Source: a bacterium
GTDB lineage: Bacteria; Acidobacteriota; Thermoanaerobaculia; Multivoradales; J023
Length of the DNA: 64,000 nt
Direction: 5' to 3'
Assembly (NCBI GenBank): GCA_024226315.1
Contig: JAAELT010000006.1
Coordinates: 1 to 64,000 of the forward strand
Shown: piece by piece, positions 50,064-58,569 of the stretch
Layout of the letters: each line of letters starts with the position of its first letter
Position numbering within the stretch: position 1 is the stretch's first letter
Notes under the pieces: model-generated
The model's input: only the letters and a program-made list of their open reading frames with translations
Databases searched by the model: none
Told to the model about the DNA's origin: nothing
Translations under genes and position numbers: made by a program

Positions 50064-52206
50064 CGTCGTCGTCCTCGTCTTCCTCCGCCTCGGTCTGCTC
50101 GCCGGCCGTCCTCTCGAGCTGGGTGCGCAACTCGCGCAGGAAATCGGCCGCGGAGCCCCAGTAGATGTCGATGCTCGGTGCGTCGTCCCCGGCGCCGGTC
50201 TGGAAGTACAGTTTCAGATAGTCCCGCGCCCGCTCGACGTCAGCCAGACTGTGCTCCTCGGGATCCACCTGCACGCCGACGTGGGCGTGACGCTTGAGCA
50301 GGTGAACGCCCTCGAGCGACATGATCAGCCGGAACAGGGTGCGGAACGCCAGGTCGCCGAGGGGGAAGCCCAGGAACAGCAGCGAGCTCTTCACCAGCTG
50401 GCCGCGCACCACCGTTGGGATCAGCTTATAATCAGCGGCGGCGATCAGGTAATCGAGGAAGTCGTCCTCGGTGAGCACCAGCGACTCGATGGCGTCTTTG
50501 CGGTCGACACCGAAGGGATAGAAGACCACCGGCTCCTCACGGCGGGCCTTGCCTTCGTAGGGCGGCTCCTTGGGGTGATTGGCGGAGGTCTTGCGCCAGT
50601 TGCAGTACAGCGGCTTGGGCTTCCTCCCCCCTTTCTTGAGCGCCTGGAAGAGCAGCGGATCGGCGCTCGCCGTGACGTAGACCCTGGCCTTCAGGTGGTG
50701 CGCCAGGATGTGGAAGGGGTCGTCCTCGTTCTGCAGGCACTTGTCCATCGCTGCGCCGAAGATCTTGCCGCCCTTGCCGAGATCGCCATGGCGCTGGCGG
50801 ATGCCGCGCTGGAGCTGGTCGCCGACCTCGCGCAGTGCCAACTTGCGGCTCTGCCGCACGCTCAGGAACTGGCTGACCTTGGCGAGGTCGAAGCGCTGGT
50901 GGGGCTGCATCGGGTAGTCCCACCTGGCGGCCAGCTCCTGGGCGCGGACGCGCACGCCGCTGTAGAGGTGCTCGGCGACGTCGGGGCCGAGGATGGGCAC
51001 GAAGTCGCCGGCGCGCACGTCGCTGGTGATCGATTGCCACTTACCGAATTCATCCTCGACGCCGGCGAAGCCGGGCACGTACCACAAGCGGCCACTCTTG
51101 AGCCGGGTGTAGAGGGCCGGCATCCAGGCGTCGTGGCGCTCGCGCACCCGGCCGCGGGCGGCGGCCAGAGCGCGGTCGATCTGGCCGTCTTTCATCAGCT
51201 CGGTGAAGAAGACCGGCACCGCCTCTTCGACGGTCTGCATCGAGACCTGGCCCTGCATGGCGACGATCGCCGACACCCCGGCCTCGGCCAGGCGCGGGGC
51301 GAGCGAGGCCTGGGCGGTGACCTCGCCGAGCGCGTCGGTCCCGGCCTCGGTGCCGGCGGACTCGCACGAGGCGAGGAAGGCCAGGCGCGGCGGTCTGGCG
51401 AGCTCGGCCAGGCGGGTCGCCAGCTCGGCGCCACGGGTGACGGCGTTGGTGCCGTCAGCGTTCTGCAGGTAGAGAGCGGGCACGTTGTCGCGTTTGGAGA
51501 TGGCGCCGTGGCACGCCAGGTAGAGGACGTCGATACCGTCCCGGAGGCGGTTGATCAGGTGGTCCAGGGTCAGCGGCTCGTCCTTGCCGGCGACCTCGAT
51601 GCGGGCGCCCTCGAGCGCTTGGCGGGCGCGATCGATCTCGCCGTCGGCGTCGACTTCGGCCAGCTGGTACTTCTTGCCCTCGCCGAGATCCGACGGCGAG
51701 GACACCGCTATCAGCGCCTTCGGCTCGCTCTTCGGTTGCAGCTTCACCGGTCGCCAGTCCTGGCTCGCCATGAAGCGCGAGAACAGGCTCTTTTCGGACA
51801 TCGCCAGGGCGTCACCGGATTCGGGGTCGCGCAGCAGCTCCCAGCGCAGGGCCTGGAGGTCGGACGCGGACGGATCGAGCCGCAACCGCAGGCGCAGGTG
51901 CAGGCTGCCGCTCTCGACCGCGGTCTCGATCCGCCGGTAGTGGGCGCGCAGAGAGGTGGTCTTGCCGCCGGCGAGCGTGATCGAGGTGTCGGGGAAGAGG
52001 GCCTCGCCGAGGGCCTTGCCGTAGGCCCGCGGGTCGAGCTGGTGCTGCAGCAGCTCGCCGGCGTCGATCGGCGTCTCGCCGCGCAGCGGCGGGATCTCGG
52101 TCTCGCTCTCGGGGTGGCTGAAGCGCAGCTCCTCCAGGTAAACGCCGTCGGCGCCGCGGGAGAGGCCGATCTCGAGCTCGGCGTAGTGGGTGGTGTTGCC
52201 GTTCAT
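50050..52206 (-). CDS. CHAT protease fused to a SIR2-like domain
   Basis: ATG 52206 follows TGGAGGAGACCGT. The 718-residue protein has a beta-rich N-terminus (1-110) and a CHAT domain (about 110-375) with His233 in LYLACHGAIS and Cys281 in LAFLASCESAG. A SIR2_2-like domain (about 400-640) carries DFVPILGPDVAEHLYSG, VYVTASADPLLFQAL, SLVLTEDDFLDYL and LLFLGFPLGDLAFRTL. An acidic tail ends it. SIR2 domains of this class hydrolyse NAD in defence systems, and CHAT domains are proteases. The downstream STAND-WD40 gene overlaps by 14 bases, so the two form one sensor-effector cassette. Confidence 0.92.
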   Translation of the reverse strand: MNGNTTHYAELEIGLSRGADGVYLEELRFSHPESETEIPPLRGETPIDAGELLQHQLDPRAYGKALGEALFPDTSITLAGGKTTSLRAHYRRIETAVESGSLHLRLRLRLDPSASDLQALRWELLRDPESGDALAMSEKSLFSRFMASQDWRPVKLQPKSEPKALIAVSSPSDLGEGKKYQLAEVDADGEIDRARQALEGARIEVAGKDEPLTLDHLINRLRDGIDVLYLACHGAISKRDNVPALYLQNADGTNAVTRGAELATRLAELARPPRLAFLASCESAGTEAGTDALGEVTAQASLAPRLAEAGVSAIVAMQGQVSMQTVEEAVPVFFTELMKDGQIDRALAAARGRVRERHDAWMPALYTRLKSGRLWYVPGFAGVEDEFGKWQSITSDVRAGDFVPILGPDVAEHLYSGVRVRAQELAARWDYPMQPHQRFDLAKVSQFLSVRQSRKLALREVGDQLQRGIRQRHGDLGKGGKIFGAAMDKCLQNEDDPFHILAHHLKARVYVTASADPLLFQALKKGGRKPKPLYCNWRKTSANHPKEPPYEGKARREEPVVFYPFGVDRKDAIESLVLTEDDFLDYLIAAADYKLIPTVVRGQLVKSSLLFLGFPLGDLAFRTLFRLIMSLEGVHLLKRHAHVGVQVDPEEHSLADVERARDYLKLYFQTGAGDDAPSIDIYWGSAADFLRELRTQLERTAGEQTEAEEDEDDDDGWE

Positions 52207-52329
52207 ACGGTCTCCTCCAGGCCATTCGTCGCTGGGGCGGGTCCTACTCACGACAACGCGAAAACGTCGGCAATGGGGCCACCGTGGGTCGGTCCCGCTC
52301 ATCGTCCGGTCACGGAGCCGTCGAGATAC

Positions 52330-52357
52330 CGGAGTTTGCTGGTTCGGCCGAGTCTAC
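52330..52357. repeat. 28-base direct repeat, left copy
   Basis: The 28 bases starting CGGAGTTTGCTGGTTCGG recur at 52876-52903 with two mismatches. The copies bracket the VOC gene, about 546 bases apart. They may be boundaries of a mobile gene cassette or shared promoter elements. Confidence 0.8.
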
Positions 52358-52485
52358 AAGGAGCCGGATGCTGCGCCGATGGCAACATCACGAACTCTCC
52401 TGACAGTACGGTGTCAGGGGGGTGGCGATACATTCGCGGGGTAGACCGACACCCGACGACACGATCACTGGGCAGGAGCAGAACG

Positions 52486-52839
52486 ATGACGCATCAGCAC
52501 CACACCATCGACTACATCGAGTTCACCGTCTTGGATCTGGCCCAGGCCAAGCGCTTCTACGGTACCGCCTTCGGATGGACCTTTCAGGACTACGGCCCGA
52601 CATACGCGGGCATCCAGAGACCCGGCGGCGGTGAAGTCGGAGGATTGAGTGTAGGGCCGAAGGTCGAGCGCGGTGGGCCGCTGGTGGTGCTGTATTCGAC
52701 CGACCTCGAAGCGAGCCTCGAGGCGGTTCGAGATGCGGGGGGCCGCCTGGTGAAGGAGATCTTCGCCTTCCCCGGCGGCCGCCGCTTCCACTTCCTGGAT
52801 CCCTCCGGCAACGAGCTCGCCGTCGCGTCCTACGAGTGA
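52486..52839 (+). CDS. VOC-family (glyoxalase/bleomycin-resistance fold) protein
   Basis: The 117-residue protein starts at ATG 52486 after GGCAGGAGC. It matches one vicinal-oxygen-chelate module pair: IDYIEFTVLDLAQAKRFYGTAFGWTFQDYG at the N-terminus, GGLSVGP, then DLEASLEAVRDAGGRLVKEIFAFPGGRRFHFLDPSGNELAVAS. Conserved His/Glu positions for a metal site are partly present (H near the start, E in SGNELAV). Substrate unknown. It stands between two direct repeats and does not belong to the flanking operons. Confidence 0.92.
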   Translation: MTHQHHTIDYIEFTVLDLAQAKRFYGTAFGWTFQDYGPTYAGIQRPGGGEVGGLSVGPKVERGGPLVVLYSTDLEASLEAVRDAGGRLVKEIFAFPGGRRFHFLDPSGNELAVASYE

Positions 52840-52875
52840 AGCTGGGGGGCACCGGCCCCCTCGTGGGCGCCGTTT

Positions 52876-52903
52876 CGGAGTTTGCTGGTTCGGTCGATTC
52901 TAC
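52876..52903. repeat. 28-base direct repeat, right copy
   Basis: This copy matches 52330-52357 at 26 of 28 positions and lies 36 bases after the VOC stop codon, before the promoter of the DUF433 module. Confidence 0.8.
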
Positions 52904-52943
52904 TGCGTGTCTGGCCCCTTGCCGAGATGGGCGTCATCGAATT

Positions 52944-52973
52944 GACATCGTATGAGGCGTCGCATACGATGCC
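52944..52973 (+). promoter_or_regulatory. Promoter and operator of the DUF433/PIN-like module
   Basis: TTGACA (52944-52949), 17 bases and TACGAT (52967-52972) form a near-consensus promoter. The perfect inverted repeat CATCGTATG (52948-52956) / CATACGATG (52965-52973) overlaps both boxes, so binding would block transcription. The -10 sequence is the same as in the mazEF promoter. Confidence 0.85.
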
Positions 52974-53001
52974 TCTGATCAGAAGACTCGGTGGACGACC
53001 C

Positions 53002-53400
53002 ATGGCGCGATACTCCTTGAAGCTACCCCCGATCCTCAAGCAGGAGGCCGAGCAGTGGGCTCGGCGTCAGGAGATATCCCTGAACCAGTTCATCATCTGG
53101 GCCCTGTCCGAGAAGGTCGGGGCGCTCAAGCAGAAACTCGACGACCCCAGGTTTCCGCACGTCACCTATCGGCTGGGTGCGTCGAGGTGGCCGGCGCCAG
53201 TAGTGCGGGGGACCGGAATCCGGGTCCAGACTCTGGCGATTGCCTCCAGTATCTGGGGTCTGCCGGCCGAGGAGATCGCCGAGGAGTACGGCCTACCGGC
53301 GGCGCAGGTGGCCGACTCCCTGGCTTTCTATGCCGCCCACCGGGTCGAGATCGACGCGGCGATCACGGAAGAGGAAGAGCTGGAAGCAGGCGGTGGCTGA
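53002..53400 (+). CDS. DUF433-type antitoxin with N-terminal ribbon-helix-helix-like segment
   Basis: ATG 53002 gives 132 residues. The N-terminus (YSLKLPPILKQEAEQWARRQEISLNQFIIWALSEKV) looks like an RHH/CopG-type DNA-binding segment. The C-terminal part (VVRGTGIRVQTLAIASSIWGLPAEEIAEEYGLPAAQVADSLAFYAAH) is a DUF433 domain, usually the antitoxin in DUF433/DUF5615 pairs. The palindromic promoter just upstream supports autoregulation. It overlaps the toxin gene by eight bases. Confidence 0.9.
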   Translation: MARYSLKLPPILKQEAEQWARRQEISLNQFIIWALSEKVGALKQKLDDPRFPHVTYRLGASRWPAPVVRGTGIRVQTLAIASSIWGLPAEEIAEEYGLPAAQVADSLAFYAAHRVEIDAAITEEEELEAGGG

Positions 53401-53749
53401 GGTCCGTCTGCATCTGGACGCGGACGCCTCACGCAAGGTCCTGTGGAAGTCGCTGGTGGATCGCGGTCACGACGTAACCCGCACACCCAACCCCTGGATG
53501 CCGCTCGACGCCAGTGACGAGAGCCAGCTCCTGGGCGCCACCGCCCAGGGCCGCGCGATCTTCACCTTCAACGTCCGCGATTTCTCCGTGCTGGCCCGGA
53601 TGCATCCGCACCATCGGGGCATTGTGCTGGCGGCTCAGAGTCGCTGGAGATTCCCCGACCTCCTGGCCGCTCTCGACCGCTTCCTGAGCGAGGCCGAGGC
53701 GGACGGGATCTCCGGCCAGGTGAGGTGGCTGAATTCCTGGCGAGAATGA
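53393..53749 (+). CDS. DUF5615 PIN-like toxin
   Basis: The 118-residue protein starts at GTG 53393 within the end of the antitoxin gene. VRLHLDADASRKVLWKSLVDRGHDVTRT, DASDESQLLGATAQGRAIFTFNVRDFSVLA and HRGIVLAAQ are the standard DUF5615 blocks, with Asp residues (LDAD, NVRDF) in the PIN-like metal site. Predicted ribonuclease; the target is unknown. Confidence 0.9.
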   Translation: MAEVRLHLDADASRKVLWKSLVDRGHDVTRTPNPWMPLDASDESQLLGATAQGRAIFTFNVRDFSVLARMHPHHRGIVLAAQSRWRFPDLLAALDRFLSEAEADGISGQVRWLNSWRE

Positions 53750-53788
53750 GTCAGGGACCTCGATGCCGCGACGTCGGGGCCTACCACA

Positions 53789-56542
53789 TCACCGGCCCCT
53801 CCCGCGGGCGGCGAGCTCGAGATAGGCCAGCCGGGCCTGGACGGCTTCACGCACCGCCGCGGTGTGCGCCGACAAATACGCTTCCTCCGGTGCACCTTCG
53901 GCCAGGTAGACGTCCACGTCACCGGTCAGCGACACCCGGGTGCGCGCCTTCAAGATGGCGTCGGCCGGGTCGGGCGTCCCCCCGGAGGGGGGCAGGCGAG
54001 ACACATCCGCGGCGGCCCAGGTGGAGACGGTGATGGTACCGAGATCGCCGGCCGCGTCTGGCACGAGACGGGCGAGCTGCTCGGGCAGCGTCTCGAAATC
54101 CGGCGCCGGCTTGGCAACCCTCCACGCTGTGACGTCGACCGGGGCGAAGTGGAGGCTCGACAGCTCCTCGGGCGGCGACGGCAGGGGCTTCTGCCAGTAG
54201 ATTGGGCGGATGAAGGCGCCGCCCTTGTCGTCGGCCAGGCGCAGCGCCTCGCGCCACTCCTGTTCCACGTAGGGCGACTCGCTGGCCGACTCGGACCAGA
54301 ACAGCTGGAAGATGTCGGCGCGCTCGATCATGGCGAACAGCTCCTCGGACCAGTCCTGGCCGGGCTTGAGATCCATCACGTCGCGCAGGTAGTCCATGCC
54401 CAGGGCCTCGCAGGCAGCCTCCATCGCCTCCACCACCGCGGTGTCGCGATGGGAGTAGGAGGCGAAGACGGAGCGGTAGGCGCGGGCGGATTGCTCCTCG
54501 CGCGCGGTCTCGGCACCGTCGTCTCGCTCATCGTCGCGCAGCACCACAACCGGCAGCCGCAGGTCGGCGATCAGCAGTGGCCCGACGTAGCAGGAGATCG
54601 AGCCTTCACTGACGTGACCGGCGCGCTCGCCGGTGGCCTCCAGCTCGAACTCGGCCAGCTGCCACTCGCCTCCCCAGGTGAGCCGCGCCTCGGGCGGATC
54701 GAACATCAGCCCGTTGGCCTGGGGCACGATGGTGATCTCGGTACCGGTTTGGATCCGCGAGCTGGCCTCGACCTCGGAACGGCGGTGACCCTCGGCCGCC
54801 CTGCCCAGAATCTGGGAGGCGTCGAGGGCGACGGCCTCGGCGGCGGCGGCGAGGTGCACGTAGACCAGCAGTGGATGGCGTTGACCGGCTCTGACCGCTC
54901 GGGGATGACTAGCGGTGAAACGCACGTCGTCACCCTCTTCGACGGAGATGCTGAAGGAGGCGGCCTCGGCGCCGGCGTCGGCCGCTTCCGAGTCTTCGGC
55001 CGGTGGCTCGGAGCCGGCGGAGTCCTCCATCGGCCTGGCTTTGGGCGTCGGTTTGGCCTCGGCGTCGTCCAACGAGCGCACCTGGACAACCGGCCGCTCT
55101 TTGGCCGCGTCGTCAGTCTCGGCCACCGGCAGGCGCACCGCCGGATCGCCGAGCACCACGTAGCCGCGGGCGTCGTTGTTGGCTGTCCACAGGCCGGCCA
55201 GCTCGTAGGGGTCGACCTCGACGCCGAACTCGATTTCCTCGAGCTGGTCCGAGAGCACGGTCGACAGCTCGGCGTAGCGCTCGTTGAAGAGCTCGATCGC
55301 CGAGCCCACCGGGTGGCCGTCGAGCAGCCGGTCGAGGGTGCTCTTGAACACCGTGGTCTGGGGCCCGGCGCCCTTCCAGGCGAAAGAGTAGCCCCAGGCG
55401 CGGTCGACGTGGCCGACGGCGGCCAGGGCGCCGCCCCGCGGGTGGCCAAGCATGCGCGTCGGCAAGGCGGCCAGGAAGGGGTGTGGCGCCAGTGTGGCGC
55501 GCTTGTCTTTGAAGGACTGCCTCGCGAACTCATCGTGGAGCGGCGTGCCGGCGCCGTAGCAGGCGAAGTGGAAGGCGATCAGCCCGGCGAGGCCGGCGTC
55601 GTCGGCCACATCGTCGCCCGAGAAATAGTAGTTGGGGGTGATCGGACCCTGGTCGCCCCAGGCTTCGATCCCCGGCCAGTCGCCGCACAGAAACGCCCCC
55701 TGGTGGGGCAGCTGGCGCTCGTCGCCATTTGGAAAGCCCATGCCGTGACTGGCGGTGAACAGCAGTGCCGGTGTGCGGTCACCGCCCAGCAGGCCGCCGA
55801 GATTGGCCTTGGTGGCCTCGTCTTTCAGGAAGGCCTCAATCTGCCAGTCCTCGTGCTTGTCCCGCAGGTACTCGAAGAGCGGGGTGGCGAGGTAGCGGGC
55901 GCTCAGGCGGGTGGCCTTGTCGCCCTCGTTCTCGACCCCGAAGAAGCTCACCCGCCGCGGCAGCGCCACCTTGCCGGTTTCCGCGGCGACCACGCTTTCG
56001 GCGTAGTTGGCGTACTCTTGGGCGGTGTCGAAGTGGATGCGTCCGACCGCGTACTGCACGTCGAGCTGGGACTGGAAGCGGTAGGGGGCGGCCTCTGGGC
56101 TGCCCACGATCATCAGGTAGTAGGGCACCTTGTCGGGGTCGGCTGGCCCGGGGCCGGCTTTGTGGCGGGCCAGGAACTTCGACTTGGCCTCCCCGGGCCG
56201 GTAGCCGTCGCCGCCCTCGTAGAGCCGGAATTGCTCGCCGGCCTGAGTCTGGCGCAGCTCGAGCAGCGGCGCGAGCGCCTCGCGGATCGCCGGATCAGCG
56301 TCGTGGGTGAAGATCACGCCCCAGCCGGCCTCCTCCAGCTTCTTGGGGTCGACGCCTTCTTTGACCCCGTAGTGGCTCTCGTCCTTGCGCCCGTGGCGGA
56401 AGCGAAGCTCGGCGAGGTTCTCGGGCTCGGCTTCGCCCTGCAGGAACTTCGACAATTCTTCGCCGCTCATCGGCGGCAGCTCGTAGGTGCCGGTGTGGCC
56501 GTTGATGCCGTTGAAGTGGAGCAGCTCTGTCTCGTCGGCCAT
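53789..56542 (-). CDS. Caspase-like (C25/CHAT-type) protease fused to a TIR domain
   Basis: ATG 56542 follows GAAAGGAAGCTGAC. The 917-residue protein has an N-terminal caspase-fold region (about 60-480) with His266 in LLFTASHGMGF and Cys328 in AFHFACYGAGTP, arranged as in C25/gingipain-like or CHAT proteases. A beta-rich acidic linker region follows (about 490-680). A TIR domain then spans about 685-825 (YRSVFASYSHRDTAVVEAMEAACEALGM ... IERADIFQLFWSESASESPYVEQEWREAL), and a C-terminal helical segment (VYLAEGAPEEAYLSAHTAAVREAVQARLAYLELAARG) ends the chain. TIR domains cleave NAD or signal through nucleotides in immunity. It is monocistronic but close to the CHAT-SIR2 cassette. Confidence 0.9.
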   Translation of the reverse strand: MADETELLHFNGINGHTGTYELPPMSGEELSKFLQGEAEPENLAELRFRHGRKDESHYGVKEGVDPKKLEEAGWGVIFTHDADPAIREALAPLLELRQTQAGEQFRLYEGGDGYRPGEAKSKFLARHKAGPGPADPDKVPYYLMIVGSPEAAPYRFQSQLDVQYAVGRIHFDTAQEYANYAESVVAAETGKVALPRRVSFFGVENEGDKATRLSARYLATPLFEYLRDKHEDWQIEAFLKDEATKANLGGLLGGDRTPALLFTASHGMGFPNGDERQLPHQGAFLCGDWPGIEAWGDQGPITPNYYFSGDDVADDAGLAGLIAFHFACYGAGTPLHDEFARQSFKDKRATLAPHPFLAALPTRMLGHPRGGALAAVGHVDRAWGYSFAWKGAGPQTTVFKSTLDRLLDGHPVGSAIELFNERYAELSTVLSDQLEEIEFGVEVDPYELAGLWTANNDARGYVVLGDPAVRLPVAETDDAAKERPVVQVRSLDDAEAKPTPKARPMEDSAGSEPPAEDSEAADAGAEAASFSISVEEGDDVRFTASHPRAVRAGQRHPLLVYVHLAAAAEAVALDASQILGRAAEGHRRSEVEASSRIQTGTEITIVPQANGLMFDPPEARLTWGGEWQLAEFELEATGERAGHVSEGSISCYVGPLLIADLRLPVVVLRDDERDDGAETAREEQSARAYRSVFASYSHRDTAVVEAMEAACEALGMDYLRDVMDLKPGQDWSEELFAMIERADIFQLFWSESASESPYVEQEWREALRLADDKGGAFIRPIYWQKPLPSPPEELSSLHFAPVDVTAWRVAKPAPDFETLPEQLARLVPDAAGDLGTITVSTWAAADVSRLPPSGGTPDPADAILKARTRVSLTGDVDVYLAEGAPEEAYLSAHTAAVREAVQARLAYLELAARGRGR

Positions 56543-56728
56543 GTCAGCTTCCTTTCGTCGATGAGTCTTCAAGGATACCCGCCGTCGTCCAAACCAACGT
56601 GAAACGGTGGGGAAGGGGGCCACGACAGCTGGCCTGCGATCGTGGCTGACGATCCGTTTGGGCTGCCTTTCCACGGTCCGACTGCCGTGCCTTTCCCACC
56701 GCGACTCGACTGACCGCTCGGCTCGGGG

Positions 56729-57145
56729 TCAAGCGGGAGTCGAGCCCTTGAACGGCAGGCTCTCCAGCCCTACTTGCCCTTCGAGGCTGTCGTACTCCGG
56801 GTCCTTGTGGAGCACAACGGCGTCGTTGACCGCGGCGTAGGCGGCGATCATCGCGTCGGCGAGCGAGATCCGATGGGCGGACTTGAATCTGCCGGCCTGA
56901 CGCAGCACCGGCGCGTCTGCCTGCCAGAGGATCTCGCCGGGCAGTTGCTCGAGAATGGCCAGACGTCGCTCGGCCTCGTCCACGCCGCGCTCCTGGTGGG
57001 TAACGTAGTACACCTCGAGCGCCGCCACCCAAGGGATCAGGGTCGGATGCCCGCGCAGAACCTGCTCGACGCGGTCCGCGCCGGGCTCTTCCTCGATCAG
57101 GGTCAGCAGCGCCGAGCTGTCGAGCAGGAAACGCTCAGGATCCAC
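56729..57145 (-). CDS. vapC: VapC-type PIN-domain toxin
   Basis: The 138-residue protein starts at GTG 57145. PIN landmarks are FLLDSSALLTLIEEEPGADRV, AALEVYYVTHQERG, ISLADAMIAAYAAVNDAVVLHKDPEYDSL: Asp, Glu, Asp and Asp in the expected order. Start and antitoxin end overlap by 11 bases, so translation is coupled. Confidence 0.93.
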   Translation of the reverse strand: MDPERFLLDSSALLTLIEEEPGADRVEQVLRGHPTLIPWVAALEVYYVTHQERGVDEAERRLAILEQLPGEILWQADAPVLRQAGRFKSAHRISLADAMIAAYAAVNDAVVLHKDPEYDSLEGQVGLESLPFKGSTPA

Positions 57146-57365
57146 GCCGCCGATCCCGTGACCGCTCCTCGAGCAGCCGGTTCAGAAGCCCTTCTCCCTT
57201 GCCGCACCCCCGTAGCGCCTGGATCGGATCGGCGCCGACCGGCACCACGCGGATCGTCGATCCGTCGTCGAGCCACACGAGGTGATCGCCCTCCTCGATC
57301 TGATGGCGCCTCCTGATGTCTGCCGGAACGACGGTTTGTCCGCGTTTTGTGATCAGCGTCTGCAT
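57135..57365 (-). CDS. vapB: VapB/MazE-type antitoxin (AbrB fold)
   Basis: Start ATG 57365 gives MQTLITKRGQTVVPADIRRRHQIEEGDHLVW, a standard AbrB/MazE hairpin with the KRGQTVVPADIR core. An ATG at 57374 would add three residues; neither has a strong ribosome site. The tail (IQALRGCGKGEGLLNRLLEERSRDR) would bind the toxin. Confidence 0.9.
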   Translation of the reverse strand: MQTLITKRGQTVVPADIRRRHQIEEGDHLVWLDDGSTIRVVPVGADPIQALRGCGKGEGLLNRLLEERSRDRRRGS

Positions 57366-57467
57366 GAACAGCATTTTACAAGAATCAAGCTCCAGAAACA
57401 AGATGCGGCCGGCCGTTGGCCGCCGAGGCGCTTGGCACGACCGAACCGAGGTGCGGCCAACGCGACA

Positions 57468-57540
57468 ACCGCAACCACTGCAACCGAAGCACCGCAACCG
57501 AAGCACCGCAACCGAAGTGCCTGGCACCGCGGCGGGCTGG
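57468..57540. repeat. Short tandem repeat CAACCGAAGCACCG with adjacent CTGGCACCG units
   Basis: A 14-base unit (CAACCGAAGCACCG) repeats from 57481 with degenerate copies on the left. It is followed by two copies of CTGGCACCGCGGC (57520 and 57538). It lies between the VapBC module and the isocitrate-dehydrogenase-like gene and has no coding sense. Confidence 0.7.
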
Positions 57541-57557
57541 CACCGCGGCCGGCTCGC

Positions 57558-58565
<1,008 letters not shown>

Positions 58566-58569
58566 CGTC

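Noticed and set aside
53864..56602. 912-codon plus-strand open frame opposite the TIR protein gene
   Set aside because: It is the antisense shadow of the minus-strand gene: composition is Gly/Arg/Val/His-rich without domain motifs, while the opposite strand has clear caspase and TIR motifs and a ribosome site.
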